A stretch of 64,000 nucleotides of DNA from an uncultured Spirochaetia bacterium (GTDB lineage Bacteria; Spirochaetota; Spirochaetia; JABEVK01). The notes under the pieces were generated by a model. That model worked only from the letters and a program-made list of their open reading frames with translations. It did not search any database and was not told where the DNA came from. The stretch covers positions 62,001-126,000 of the forward strand of contig CALGPJ010000007.1 of NCBI GenBank assembly GCA_937960645.1. Reading direction: 5' to 3'. Both the position numbers and the translations under genes were made by a program. Of this stretch, positions 36,064 to 45,010 are shown piece by piece (within the stretch, counting starts at the first letter, position 1; each line of letters starts with the position of its first letter).

Positions 36064-36729
36064 ATGTCGGATTCCTGTCGATGCGGTAAACCCCATGAAT
36101 TGTGCGTCTGCCAGTCGGTAACCCCGCTCGAAAATTCCCGCTTTGTCTTTATCCTTCAGCATCCTCAGGAATGTGAAGAGCCACTGGGCAGTGCCGTCAT
36201 CGTGAATTGTTTGCTCAAAAACTCTCGACTCAAAACCGCTCTGTCTCTTCCCAATCTCAAAAAAGAACTTGGGGAGGATGTGCAGCCTTCCCGGTGGCTG
36301 GTTCTCTATCCGGGAAGCAAGTATCGGTTACGCGAGCTGCATGAGAGGGATCAATCGAAGATCTTACGAGTCTTGGACAAGTCCGGTAATGAAATCGATT
36401 GGGACCCAGGTCAATTCGATGGAGTTGTTGCACTCGATGGAACCTGGCCTCAAACCAAGGCGTTGTGGTGGAGAAACCCGTGGTTGCTGAAGTTACGACG
36501 GGCCGTCATTTTACCGCCGAGGCCTTCGCTCTACGGTAATCTTCGAAAAGAACCGCGCCGGGAGGGGCTGAGCACCCTGGAGGCAATTGCCTACACCCTC
36601 GAGGCCCTGGGTGAGGACCCCAGTATTGGCAAAACCCTTTTGGATCGTTTTCGCCATCTGATCGAGCGTTACCGGAATTGGAAGAAAAACGCTGCGGCTA
36701 TCAAACCGGAAGCTGAAGGGCCAGGTTGA
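36064..36729 (+). CDS. DTW-domain protein, probable tRNA-uridine aminocarboxypropyltransferase
   Basis: The 221-aa product has an N-terminal Cys cluster (CRCGKPHELCVC, probably a zinc site) and the DTW-domain core: LDGTWPQTKALWW, the Arg-rich RRAVILPPRP, and the C-terminal REGLSTLEAIAYTLEALGE. DTW proteins such as TapT transfer the 3-amino-3-carboxypropyl group of SAM to tRNA uridine (acp3U). The signature Asp-Thr-Trp reads Asp-Gly-Thr-Trp, as in many members. The 83-base gap before it shows no clear promoter. It overlaps the convergent purD by 29 bases. Confidence 0.85.
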   Translation: MSDSCRCGKPHELCVCQSVTPLENSRFVFILQHPQECEEPLGSAVIVNCLLKNSRLKTALSLPNLKKELGEDVQPSRWLVLYPGSKYRLRELHERDQSKILRVLDKSGNEIDWDPGQFDGVVALDGTWPQTKALWWRNPWLLKLRRAVILPPRPSLYGNLRKEPRREGLSTLEAIAYTLEALGEDPSIGKTLLDRFRHLIERYRNWKKNAAAIKPEAEGPG

Positions 36730-37969
36730 AGAGCCGTCGTCCGATATCCTTTCGGAACCAGGCCCCTTCAAACTGAACCTCCGAAGCGCCCCTGTTGGCT
36801 CGGCGCTGGGCGTCCTCGAATGTTTCGCCGAGTCCGACGGCGCTGAAGCAGCGGCCGCCGGTGGTCAGGATTTGGCCGTTGTCGCCGGTTCTGGTTGCGG
36901 CATGAAAGAGGACGAACTTTCCATTTCGGTTCAAGGGTAGGTGCTGTACCGGAATGTTCTTTTTGTAGGATCCGGGATAGCCTTCGCTGGCGATGACGAC
37001 ACTAATCGCGGTCATCGGGTCAATATCGAGAACCACCTTGTCGAGCTGTCCGGTAACGATGGCCTCAGAAAGATCGACAAAATCGTTGCGAATTCTGGGC
37101 AAAAGGGCTTGGGTTTCGGGGTCTCCCAGGCGGACGTTGAATTCCAACACTCGAGGGCCCTTGTCGGTGATCATCAATCCGATAAAAATTATTCCCTGGT
37201 ACATCAGCCCTTTGGACTTTAACCCATGGACAACGGGATCGACAACCGAATCCAGGACCTCCTGCCACTCCTTGTCTCTTAGGAGGGGGACCGGGCAGAT
37301 GGCTCCCATGCCGCCGGTGTTGAGACCGCCATCGCCCTCTTCCGCCTTCTTGTGATCGGCGCAGGGAGGAAAGACGAGGTGATTCTTGCCATCCAGGGCC
37401 ACGAAGACACTGGCTTCGTAACCGCGGAGAAATTCTTCGACAACAAGCTCGTCGTTTTGAAGGACCGCCTGGCCGTATGCAAGTGCCTCTCGATAATCTC
37501 CCGTCTCGAGAACTCCCTTCCCCGCGGCAAGTCCGCTTTTTTTCAAAACCCAGGGCGGATTGAAGGCGGCCAGGGCGGTCGTGAGTTCCTGGGAGGTTTT
37601 GACATGAAAAGATCGCGCCGTGGGTATCCCAAAGTCCCTCATGAATTCTTTTCCGAAAACCTTGGAAGATTCCAGTCTTGCCTGGTCCTTGCCGGGTCCA
37701 ATGGTTGGGATTCCCAGGGAGCGAAGGTCATCAGCGAGTCCCTGATCCAGGGGTGTTTCCGGACCGATAAACACCAGATCCGGGTCATAAGCCTTGATTT
37801 TTGCAACAAGGTCACCGATGTCGTCAAGGTTACAATCGAAACAATCTGCCAGGTTGGCGATTCCGGCGTTGCCCGGAAAACAGGCCAAACCGTTGATGCG
37901 GTGACTTTTGGAAAAGGCCCAGACCAGGGCGTGCTCTCGAGCACCGGTACCGACGACTGCCACTCTCAT
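36701..37969 (-). CDS. purD: Phosphoribosylamine--glycine ligase (GARS)
   Basis: PurD joins phosphoribosylamine and glycine with ATP, the second step of de novo purine synthesis. The 422-aa ATP-grasp protein starts VAVVGTGAREHALVWAF and contains GPETPLDQGLADDL, VLKKSGLAAGKGV, LNTGGMGAICP and a C-terminal LEFNVRLGDPETQALLPR. The start is ATG at 37969, preceded by GGAGGAG and overlapping the purN stop (ATGA). It is the last gene of the tatD-pur operon. Confidence 0.95.
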   Translation of the reverse strand: MRVAVVGTGAREHALVWAFSKSHRINGLACFPGNAGIANLADCFDCNLDDIGDLVAKIKAYDPDLVFIGPETPLDQGLADDLRSLGIPTIGPGKDQARLESSKVFGKEFMRDFGIPTARSFHVKTSQELTTALAAFNPPWVLKKSGLAAGKGVLETGDYREALAYGQAVLQNDELVVEEFLRGYEASVFVALDGKNHLVFPPCADHKKAEEGDGGLNTGGMGAICPVPLLRDKEWQEVLDSVVDPVVHGLKSKGLMYQGIIFIGLMITDKGPRVLEFNVRLGDPETQALLPRIRNDFVDLSEAIVTGQLDKVVLDIDPMTAISVVIASEGYPGSYKKNIPVQHLPLNRNGKFVLFHAATRTGDNGQILTTGGRCFSAVGLGETFEDAQRRANRGASEVQFEGAWFRKDIGRRLFNLALQLPV

Positions 37970-38538
37970 TTCGTTCTCCTCCAACCTTGGGCGAATTTTA
38001 AGATAATTTCAGGGTAGTAAAGATGCTCCAATCGATGAACCTTATTTTCCAGGGATTCCAGGGTGTCCTCCGGCAATCGATGAAACATATTTTGAAAAAG
38101 AATGGGCCCTGTGTCTACACCTTCATCAACCAGGTGAATGGTGATTCCAAACCATTCCTCGCCGGCATCCCAGGCGCGGCGGATGGCCTCGGTTCCCGGG
38201 TAACGGGGAAGGATGCTGGGGTGAATGTTGAGGATTTTATCCTTCCAATCTTTGACAAAGACCGGGGGCAAAACCTTCATGAAACCGGCGAGCACGATGA
38301 GCTCGATTTCCCGTTCACGCAACAACCGCGAAAGCCGTCCCGCCGCTTCTTCACGTTCCTGTGCCGGGAGGGGAAAATGGAGGCTCTCCACTCCCCGACG
38401 CTCGGCCTTGTGCAGAACGGGGGCATCTTTTCGATCACAGATCAACAGCACGGGATAATACGGTGTTTTTTCGAAGGCCTCGCAAATCGCTTCGAAATTG
38501 GAACCTGTACCGGATGCCAAAACCGCAAGGCGTGTCAC
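37966..38538 (-). CDS. purN: Phosphoribosylglycinamide formyltransferase (10-formyl-THF dependent)
   Basis: PurN formylates GAR in the third step of purine synthesis. The 190-aa product has the N-terminal VLASGTGSNFEAI, the catalytic NIHPSILPRYPG with its Asn and His, and a later VDEGVDTGPILFQ with the third catalytic Asp. Length is standard. It starts with GTG at 38538, overlapping the purM stop as GTGA. Gene order purF-purM-purN-purD is compact and translationally coupled. Confidence 0.95.
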   Translation of the reverse strand: MTRLAVLASGTGSNFEAICEAFEKTPYYPVLLICDRKDAPVLHKAERRGVESLHFPLPAQEREEAAGRLSRLLREREIELIVLAGFMKVLPPVFVKDWKDKILNIHPSILPRYPGTEAIRRAWDAGEEWFGITIHLVDEGVDTGPILFQNMFHRLPEDTLESLENKVHRLEHLYYPEIILKFAQGWRRTK

Positions 38539-39485
38539 GTCAGGCGCCCGATTTCAAAAAAAACCGTTTTGTTTTGTTCGAGTTCATGAATCACCGTTTC
38601 CGGGTGATGTCTGTCGACCACCAGAACCATACCGATACCCATGTTGAAGACCCTTCCCATTTCTTCAGGGGCAACACCGGCCTTCTCGATTTCCCGAAAG
38701 ATGTCCGGTACCGGCCAATCGTGGGAAAGTTCGATGCCAAGCCCTTCGGGAATCACCCTGCTCAGGTTACCGATCAGACCCCCGCCGGTGATGTGGGCGG
38801 CTGCCTTGAAGGCCTCGAGCTCGAACAAGGGAAGAAGGTCTCGGACGTAGATCCGGGTCGGTGATAGCAGGACGGGCCAGAGACCCGATTCGTAGGGGAG
38901 AACTTTGCGCGCGAGGCTCAAACCGTTCGAGTGGATACCCGAACTGGGCAACCCCAGCAACAGGTCCCCGGCGCGGATGGCATCTTTTTGAGGACGAACC
39001 TGTTCCGATCTGGCGACGCCGACGGCAAACCCCGCCAGGTCAAAATCATCGGGTCCATAAACATCGGGCATCTCGGCGGTTTCACCGCCCGCCAGGAGGC
39101 AATCGGCAATTTCGCAGCCTTGAATCACTCCCCCGATGATCTTTTGTAAAAGGTCGTCGTCGATTTTACCTATGGCGATATAATCCAGAAATTGTAAAGG
39201 TTTGGCTCCGTTGACGATCAGATCGTTGACGCACATGGCTACGAGGTCGATTCCAATAGTATCGAAGCGCTGCAGTTTTTTAGCGACCAGGAGCTTGGTA
39301 CCGACCCCATCCGTGGTGCTGAAGATCACCGGGTTGGGGTAGAGAACCGGGTCCAGTTTGAGCCCTCCGGCGAAACCTCCGATCGAAGGGTCCACTGCGG
39401 GTGATGAGTGTTTTGCGATGAATTGGGCGAATTTATCCCCCTTTTCGATGCTGACACCCGCTTCTTGGTAGGTTTTGGGTTTCAT
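38535..39485 (-). CDS. purM: Phosphoribosylformylglycinamidine cyclo-ligase (AIR synthetase)
   Basis: PurM closes the imidazole ring to form AIR. The 316-aa product begins KTYQEAGVSIEKGDKF and contains STTDGVGTKLLVA, DLVAMCVNDLIVNGAKPLQF, the GGETAEMPD motif and a C-terminal RVFNMGIGMVLVV. The start is ATG at 39485, overlapping the purF stop as ATGA with AAGGAAA upstream. An in-frame extension to 39542 would intrude into purF and is rejected. It is slightly shorter at the C-terminus than typical 340-aa enzymes. Confidence 0.95.
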   Translation of the reverse strand: MKPKTYQEAGVSIEKGDKFAQFIAKHSSPAVDPSIGGFAGGLKLDPVLYPNPVIFSTTDGVGTKLLVAKKLQRFDTIGIDLVAMCVNDLIVNGAKPLQFLDYIAIGKIDDDLLQKIIGGVIQGCEIADCLLAGGETAEMPDVYGPDDFDLAGFAVGVARSEQVRPQKDAIRAGDLLLGLPSSGIHSNGLSLARKVLPYESGLWPVLLSPTRIYVRDLLPLFELEAFKAAAHITGGGLIGNLSRVIPEGLGIELSHDWPVPDIFREIEKAGVAPEEMGRVFNMGIGMVLVVDRHHPETVIHELEQNKTVFFEIGRLT

Positions 39486-40906
39486 AGAATTTCCTTGAGA
39501 TTTGTTTGATCGAGCTCTTCCGGGTAATCTCCACTGAAACAAGCGAAACAGAAAGCTTTTGAGTCTTCTGTCACTTCTTTTAGTTTGTTCAAGGGAAGAA
39601 AGAGCACGGAATCGGCACCGATTTCGGCAGCGAGGCTGTCAGGGTCGAATCTGTTGGAAATCAGCTCGTTACGGGTGGGCATATCGATTCCGTAGAAACA
39701 GGGATATTTGATTTCAGGAGCACTCAATCGCAGATGAATCTCCCTGGCCCCGGACTCGCGCAACAGCTTCACGAGAATCTTGCTCGTGGTTCCCCTGACC
39801 AAACTATCGTCCACGAGGATGACGCGTTTTCCCTCGATCACATCCTTGATCGGGTGAAGCTTCATCCGGACCATCAATTCGCGTTGTTGCTGGATGGGGA
39901 GGGTGAAGCTGCGGCCAGAAAAATGGTTTCTGGTCAAACCGAGCTCGAAGGGTATACCGCGAGCCTCAGCGTAGCCCAGGGCCGCGCTGTTGCCGCTGTC
40001 GGGCACCGGCATGACCAGGTCTCCCTGAACGGGATCGGCCTCGGCCAAAGCCCTTCCAATTTTTTTTCGGAACTGGTAGACGCTCCGGAGAAAAACGTCA
40101 CTGTCCGGTCTGGCAAAATAGATCAGTTCGAAGACACAGTGCGCCGGTTTGGGGACGGAAAATGGGAGTCGGCGTCTTCCCTGGGGAGAGAACACCAAAA
40201 TTTCGCCGGGAGTCACCTCGCCCGCAGTCGGAATGGACAGCATGGTGAAAGAGCACGTCTCCGAGGCAATGAGATGGGTACCGTCTTTTTCTCCATAATA
40301 AAGCGGGCGGAACCCATAGGGATCACGCACGGCGTAAAGCCTTCCTTCATAGAGAAGCACCAGGGAGAAAGCACCGCGGAGTTGGTGAAGCACCTCGATC
40401 AGGGCATCTTCAAAATCTGGGGGAGTGGCTCTGGAGAGCAAGTGGACTATCACCTCGGTATCGCTGGTGGTTTGAAAAATCGCCCCTTGTTTGTAGAGCT
40501 TTTCCTTGAGATCATGGATGTTGCTGATGTTACCGTTGTGAGCGATGGCGATTTCACCCCGGTTGCAACGAATGTGAATGGGTTGAGCGTTTACCTGGGC
40601 CGAGCCGCCGGCGGTGGAGTATCGGGTATGCCCGATCACGGAACGAACGGGTGTTGTGTCGGCAGCCAAATGGTTGAGGGTTTGAACCACCAGGCCCGTT
40701 GCTTTTTTGGTCTGGATGCCCTCGTGGAAGTAGGCCACTCCTGCGGCCTCCTGTCCCCGGTGTTGGAGGGAATAAAGCCCGAAAAAAGCCATGGGCAACA
40801 GAGGGCGAGGTTCTGCCGAATATAGCCCCAACACTCCGCAATGATGCCCCAGACTCTTAAGCGAGCTCATGGGAACGAGGGTAGTGATAGGTGAGCTCTG
40901 AGTCAA
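39482..40906 (-). CDS. purF: Amidophosphoribosyltransferase, iron-sulfur type
   Basis: PurF makes phosphoribosylamine from PRPP and glutamine, the committed step of purine synthesis. The N-terminal nucleophile Cys in HHCGVLGLY follows a propeptide and must be exposed by processing. Glutaminase blocks QHRGQEAAG and IAHNGNISN and the PRPP loop VILVDDSLVRGTT are present. Cys residues in YPCFYGID and FCFACFSGDYPEE match the ligands of a 4Fe-4S cluster in the Bacillus-type enzyme. The start may be TTG at 40906 (TTGA overlap with the upstream stop) or ATG at 40870, which would leave a ten-residue propeptide of usual length. Confidence 0.94.
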   Translation of the reverse strand: MTQSSPITTLVPMSSLKSLGHHCGVLGLYSAEPRPLLPMAFFGLYSLQHRGQEAAGVAYFHEGIQTKKATGLVVQTLNHLAADTTPVRSVIGHTRYSTAGGSAQVNAQPIHIRCNRGEIAIAHNGNISNIHDLKEKLYKQGAIFQTTSDTEVIVHLLSRATPPDFEDALIEVLHQLRGAFSLVLLYEGRLYAVRDPYGFRPLYYGEKDGTHLIASETCSFTMLSIPTAGEVTPGEILVFSPQGRRRLPFSVPKPAHCVFELIYFARPDSDVFLRSVYQFRKKIGRALAEADPVQGDLVMPVPDSGNSAALGYAEARGIPFELGLTRNHFSGRSFTLPIQQQRELMVRMKLHPIKDVIEGKRVILVDDSLVRGTTSKILVKLLRESGAREIHLRLSAPEIKYPCFYGIDMPTRNELISNRFDPDSLAAEIGADSVLFLPLNKLKEVTEDSKAFCFACFSGDYPEELDQTNLKEIL

Positions 40907-42480
40907 GTTGGCTCTTTGTTGTTAAATTTCAGAAACGGCATGACGAGAAAATTTTTCAAGATACCGAGAAGTTTGATGATGGCCTTATAACCGTTTAGAA
41001 GGTCTTGCAAAACTGCCCTGTTTCTCTTTTCGCCGAATATCCTGATATTCGATACAAAGTCGGGAGTGGGTCGTTTGAAGTCTTCCAGGATTGTTCTGAT
41101 GTAGTCAGCGAGCTGAAAAAGGTATTTGCACTGCTCGACGAGAAAGCTTTCCACTTTTTTATTGATCATGTCGATCAGGCGATTGGCCGGGGCCTCGAAG
41201 TTGGGAGTGTTCGAACGCCCGATGAGTTTTTCCAATTGGGTCAATGTTGCCCTTCCCTCACCAATCAATTCGAGGTCGACCTCCAACAGCCTTTGATCGA
41301 TGGCCTTGATGAGAGAGTAGGTGTTGCTCAGTTGTGAGGCCCACGCCTTATCGAGGAAGGCCCCCTCGGTGATGATTTTTTCCACGGCGTTCAAGAGGTA
41401 ACTGTTGAGATGGTACGTCAGAAAAGATCGGAAAAGGGAGGCCGGTTTGACCATAGAAAATTGATTGAGCCCCTTCTCCAAAAGGATTTGGTTTTTTGCA
41501 AGATTGAAGTTCGTCCACTCCAGGAGCGGGCGATCCTGGAACAATGCGACAACCTCCTCTTCCAGTCCGGATTCGGTGACTTCCGCAGCGGCTCGGTCTC
41601 GGTCTCGCTCGAATTTTTCTGTAATGGAGGCGATATAAGTATCCAGGTAGTCCTTTTCGTCCCTGGCATAGGGTGGATCGAAGTAGGGATCATCTTGCAG
41701 GATTTTGATCAGAGCCTCGAGGATTTGGGGTCGGATGATACCCTGGGAGATAATTTTAACCTTCTGGAGGATCCGTTTCGCGGCGTTCATGTTTTCGGTG
41801 GCTTTCTGAGGACTCAACCTCTCGAACAATATGGCCAGCGCCGTCTCCAGGGGCTCGTCGAAGTTTAGCGGTTTGAAGACAAAATAAAGGTCCAGAAGGC
41901 TCATTAAAACCTTGTCCCCCTCGGCGGGGATGGGGGTCCCCGAACCGTCGGGACTTAGGTGGAACACCTGAAAAAAATCGGATGTCGGATGCTTGAACCA
42001 TTCTCCAAGACTGTAGACGCGTTCAAGCGGGGCAAAGAGGGTGGGGTTAGCCAATTTCTTGATAGTCGTCACCAGGCTGGTGAATTCACGGTTAACCTGG
42101 GCAATTTCCTCTGTCAGGGAAGCCGAGGCAAGGAACTGAGGTTTGAGGCTTTCATAAGAGAGCTTGGCTCTGCGGGCGCTGACATCTCCCTCCAAAAGAT
42201 TTTCCAGAAGATATTCGCGATAGATTTCTGAAATTTTGGGATCCGGATGATTTACCGTTCTCTGGAACAAATCCTGCAGCGGGGCGAGAATCTTTTGAAA
42301 TTGTACCACGGTCAGGGGAAGGGGGGGTAAAACTTTCTTGTTGTTCCGTTGATAGATGGGCGGATGTTGAATGAGGAGAAACTCCTCGATTTTTCTCAGG
42401 TCTTTCTTCCGCAGGGCATCGGGGCTGTTTCCAAAAATATTTCCGAAAAAGCCCCCAATTATCTCTAAAAAGTTCGACAT
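40903..42480 (-). CDS. Unknown 525-aa protein, probably a spirochaete-specific family
   Basis: This soluble, mostly helical protein starts SNFLEIIGGFFGNIFG and is rich in Leu, Lys and Glu. It has no signal peptide, and no catalytic motif is recognisable. The general look agrees with a family of about 500-600 aa known only from spirochaetes (I believe DUF5312), but I cannot verify this here. It lies between tatD (50-base gap) and purF, whose first codon overlaps its stop as TTGA. Its position in the purine operon is unexplained. Confidence 0.6.
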   Translation of the reverse strand: MSNFLEIIGGFFGNIFGNSPDALRKKDLRKIEEFLLIQHPPIYQRNNKKVLPPLPLTVVQFQKILAPLQDLFQRTVNHPDPKISEIYREYLLENLLEGDVSARRAKLSYESLKPQFLASASLTEEIAQVNREFTSLVTTIKKLANPTLFAPLERVYSLGEWFKHPTSDFFQVFHLSPDGSGTPIPAEGDKVLMSLLDLYFVFKPLNFDEPLETALAILFERLSPQKATENMNAAKRILQKVKIISQGIIRPQILEALIKILQDDPYFDPPYARDEKDYLDTYIASITEKFERDRDRAAAEVTESGLEEEVVALFQDRPLLEWTNFNLAKNQILLEKGLNQFSMVKPASLFRSFLTYHLNSYLLNAVEKIITEGAFLDKAWASQLSNTYSLIKAIDQRLLEVDLELIGEGRATLTQLEKLIGRSNTPNFEAPANRLIDMINKKVESFLVEQCKYLFQLADYIRTILEDFKRPTPDFVSNIRIFGEKRNRAVLQDLLNGYKAIIKLLGILKNFLVMPFLKFNNKEPT

Positions 42481-42530
42481 AGCTCTTCTTCGATAGTTTA
42501 AGAAAAAAAATTAAAAAATCCAGGTCCCGA

Positions 42531-43307
42531 CTACAGGTTCAAGGAAAAAGCCCGCAAACTATTTTGGAACAAAACCTCGGCAAGTTCTTCGGTTTCCAAA
42601 CCACGAAGCTGGGCAATGTAGGTAACGATGGAGGGCAGGTAACTCGGTTTGTTCCGTTTTCCCCGAAACTCCGCGGGCACGATGAAAGGACTCTCCGATT
42701 CTACCAACATTCGGTCCAAAGGCATTTCCAACGCAGTTTCTTGGATACCCTTGGTGTTGCGATAGGTGATGTTACCACTGAAACTGATGTATAAATTGGG
42801 GAGTTCGAGGGCCTGCAGGGCAAAATCCCAATTTTCGGAAAAACAGTGAAGGATGATGGTACGCTGGGGGACCTTGTCCTGGAGGATGGCCAGAATATCG
42901 TCGCTGGCATTTCGATTGTGAATGATCACCGGCTTATTGTACATTTCCGCTAATTCGAGCTGACGGATAAAAAGCTGAATCTGGGATTGTTTGTCACCGT
43001 ATTTTTTTTCGTAGTCCAGGCCGGTTTCACCAATGGCGACCACCTTCGGATAGTTCACCCCCTTCTGAAGGAGCTCCTCCCAATCGCGACCTGGGTGGGC
43101 GGTCTCGGTCGGACTGACGCCAATTGCAAAGAAAATGTTGGAAGCGGTTTTCAGGTTGTCATACACAGTGTAAAAATCTCTAATATTATTGGTGATGGAT
43201 AATATGCCCTGGACATTTTCCCTCTTGGCTTCCTGGGCAACCATCAGTTGTTCGATAGGATCGTTATGGATCAAGCTGATATGTGCGTGAGTATCAAAAA
43301 ATCTCAA
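42531..43307 (-). CDS. tatD: TatD family metal-dependent hydrolase (DNase)
   Basis: TatD proteins are TIM-barrel, metal-dependent 3'-5' exonucleases. The 258-aa product begins with the metal motif FFDTHAHIS, continues with AIGETGLDYEKKYGD, VIIHNRNA, ILHCFSENWDFA and a C-terminal VESESPFIVP. Length fits the family (about 260). The start is TTG at 43307 with GGGAG six bases upstream. In TatD the last motif usually reads ETDSP; here it is ESESP, so one metal-site Asp appears to be Glu or Ser. It heads the operon that includes the purine genes. Confidence 0.88.
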   Translation of the reverse strand: MRFFDTHAHISLIHNDPIEQLMVAQEAKRENVQGILSITNNIRDFYTVYDNLKTASNIFFAIGVSPTETAHPGRDWEELLQKGVNYPKVVAIGETGLDYEKKYGDKQSQIQLFIRQLELAEMYNKPVIIHNRNASDDILAILQDKVPQRTIILHCFSENWDFALQALELPNLYISFSGNITYRNTKGIQETALEMPLDRMLVESESPFIVPAEFRGKRNKPSYLPSIVTYIAQLRGLETEELAEVLFQNSLRAFSLNL

Positions 43308-43365
43308 GGCTTACTCCCATTTCGATATTGCCAGCTCAGTGCTGAAAAGATAAAAAAACACTTTT

Positions 43366-43394
43366 AATATAGATGGAGTATTAGACCAGGTCAA
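43366..43394 (-). promoter_or_regulatory. Promoter of the tatD-pur operon
   Basis: On the minus strand TTGACC (43394-43389) and TATATT (43371-43366) are separated by 17 bases, a near-consensus sigma-70 promoter. The leader from about 43359 to 43308 contains no purine-riboswitch features that I can recognise. Confidence 0.65.
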
Positions 43395-43413
43395 GACTAG
43401 TCGGTTTGCCTGA

Positions 43414-43460
43414 TGACGTCAGCGTCTGGGAAATGGATTCGTGAAATAACCGACGTCGGT
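43414..43460. promoter_or_regulatory. Two GACGTC-centred palindromes between divergent promoters
   Basis: TGACGTCA (43414-43421) and the perfect 12-base palindrome ACCGACGTCGGT (43449-43460) share the core GACGTC, with centres 37 bases apart. Both lie in the 223-base gap between the tatD-pur promoter and the M23 peptidase promoter, a typical operator position. No regulator is identified. Confidence 0.4.
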
Positions 43461-43477
43461 GGAAGAGAATGCCCGTC

Positions 43478-43506
43478 TTGACAGAAGTAAATAATGCCTC
43501 TAAAGT
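43478..43506 (+). promoter_or_regulatory. Promoter of the M23 peptidase-bactofilin operon
   Basis: TTGACA (43478-43483) is followed after exactly 17 bases by TAAAGT (43501-43506). The GTG start codon at 43531 has GGGAG upstream, leaving a short normal leader. Confidence 0.65.
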
Positions 43507-43530
43507 TAAATAACAATTTGGGAGTCTTTT

Positions 43531-44559
43531 GTGAGTGCATGGAACTACAAAAAAGTTGAATCTAAAGTTACCAAAAATTTTTCCAACATATTGGGGAGAT
43601 CGATTGCTTTTGTCCTTTCCTGGTTTCAGAGGGCATTTGAAAGTGGCCGTCAGGTCATCACGATCATGCTCGTTCCTCACTCACACAGCAAGATCTACCA
43701 TGTCAAGATCAACGTCTTCGCTCTGACTTTTCTCAGTCTTACAGTCGTAATGGGGTTGATTTCGTTCGTCGTGCTGGCGGCTCATTGGACCGAGGTGCAA
43801 AAAGTTCATGCCGCAAGCATTCAGGAGAGAGACCTGGCCCAGGCAAGTATCCAGGCCATCCAGACCGAGGTGGGAGAACTTCGGCGTATCACGAATTTAT
43901 TTGAGCAATCAGTGAATCAAACCTTGCAAACTGTGGGGTTGCAAGCTCCCGGATCCGTTTCTGCCGTCCGTTCGACCGGCGATCTCGAGTCCCTTCAACA
44001 AATGCAGGCCTCGGGCGTCAATGGACAATGGGAAGTGGGGGAATTGCGTAACCTGCGAGGTCTCTTAGCGGGCACCATCGATCCACTGGGGCAAATCGGA
44101 AATTTGCTTCAGACCCAGCGTAAACTTTTGCAAGACATTCCCTCGTTGTGGCCCCTGCAGGGAGGAATTGGGTGGGTCACCTTTCCGTTTGGCCCGGCCA
44201 TCCACCCATTCACCGGTCGTTGGTATACCCACACCGGCATAGACATCGCCCACCAAATCGGTTCCCCCGTGATCGCAACGGGAAACGGTGTGGTGCGAAA
44301 GGTGGAATACGACATGTTAGGCTATGGTATTCACATCGAGATCGAGCATAGCTACGGTTTCTCCACCCTCTATGCTCACCTCCAGCGTGCTTATGTATCC
44401 AAAGGCGACAAGGTGAAACGGGGACAGGTGATCGCCGCCCTGGGGTCGACCGGACAATCCACGGGCCCCCATTTACATTATGAAGTGCGGATCGCGCGAC
44501 AGGTTGTGGACCCCTCGAGTTACCTCAACATCGCTTCCGGTTTTATTGCTAGCCGCTGA
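43531..44559 (+). CDS. Membrane-anchored M23 family metallopeptidase
   Basis: This 342-aa endopeptidase probably cleaves peptidoglycan cross-links. It has a cytoplasmic N-terminal stretch of about 60 residues, one membrane helix (61-85), a periplasmic coiled-coil-like region, and a C-terminal M23 domain. The zinc ligands are visible in THTGID (His234, Asp238) and HLHYE (His314/His316). The start is GTG at 43531. The bactofilin gene begins one base after its stop. In other bacteria bactofilins work with adjacent M23 peptidases to shape the cell, and the cytoplasmic tail here could contact the filament; that step is inference. Confidence 0.87.
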   Translation: MSAWNYKKVESKVTKNFSNILGRSIAFVLSWFQRAFESGRQVITIMLVPHSHSKIYHVKINVFALTFLSLTVVMGLISFVVLAAHWTEVQKVHAASIQERDLAQASIQAIQTEVGELRRITNLFEQSVNQTLQTVGLQAPGSVSAVRSTGDLESLQQMQASGVNGQWEVGELRNLRGLLAGTIDPLGQIGNLLQTQRKLLQDIPSLWPLQGGIGWVTFPFGPAIHPFTGRWYTHTGIDIAHQIGSPVIATGNGVVRKVEYDMLGYGIHIEIEHSYGFSTLYAHLQRAYVSKGDKVKRGQVIAALGSTGQSTGPHLHYEVRIARQVVDPSSYLNIASGFIASR

Positions 44560-44560
44560 C

Positions 44561-45010
44561 ATGAATCAGCCCGATTATCTCAACACGTTGATAGGAGAAG
44601 GGACCACCGTCAAGGGGGATTTGGAGACACAGGGTCAAGTGCGTATTGACGGAGATCTCATCGGCAGCCTAAAGACGAACACCCAGGTCATCGTCTCCGG
44701 TAGTGGCAGGGTCAAGGGTAACATCCAGGGCAGGGACATCGTGATCGGCGGTGTGATCAAGGGTGACATCGTGGCAACGGGAAGGGTGGAGCTTCTGTCA
44801 TCCGGAATGCTTTTGGGCAGGGTTGTGGCCCCATCGCTGACAGTTGAGTTTGGAGCCGTGATCGATGGGCTGTGTCGGATCACGCCCAAAATCCGTGATG
44901 GGGGAGTGGTGGGTTTCTACGATCAGGGAGATTATTACTCGGTTCAGGACAAGATCGCCCAACCCGCATCGAGAACGGAAACTTCCGAGATATGGATCCC
45001 CTCAAGCTAA
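44561..45010 (+). CDS. Bactofilin (polymer-forming cytoskeletal protein)
   Basis: The 149-aa product has the central right-handed beta-helix of bactofilins: repeated short hydrophobic/Gly turns such as IGEGTTVKGDLETQGQVRID, GDLIGSL, SGRVKGNIQG and GGVIKGDIVA. Short N- and C-terminal tails flank it. The ATG at 44561 begins right after the peptidase stop; a longer in-frame start at 44480 inside that gene gives no bactofilin sequence and is rejected. It overlaps yaaR by 19 bases. Confidence 0.9.
   Translation: MNQPDYLNTLIGEGTTVKGDLETQGQVRIDGDLIGSLKTNTQVIVSGSGRVKGNIQGRDIVIGGVIKGDIVATGRVELLSSGMLLGRVVAPSLTVEFGAVIDGLCRITPKIRDGGVVGFYDQGDYYSVQDKIAQPASRTETSEIWIPSS

Noticed and set aside
43308-43380. 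Purine riboswitch in the leader of the tatD-pur operon
   Set aside because: None of the conserved junction or loop sequences of the purine aptamer can be found; the leader is only about 50 bases.
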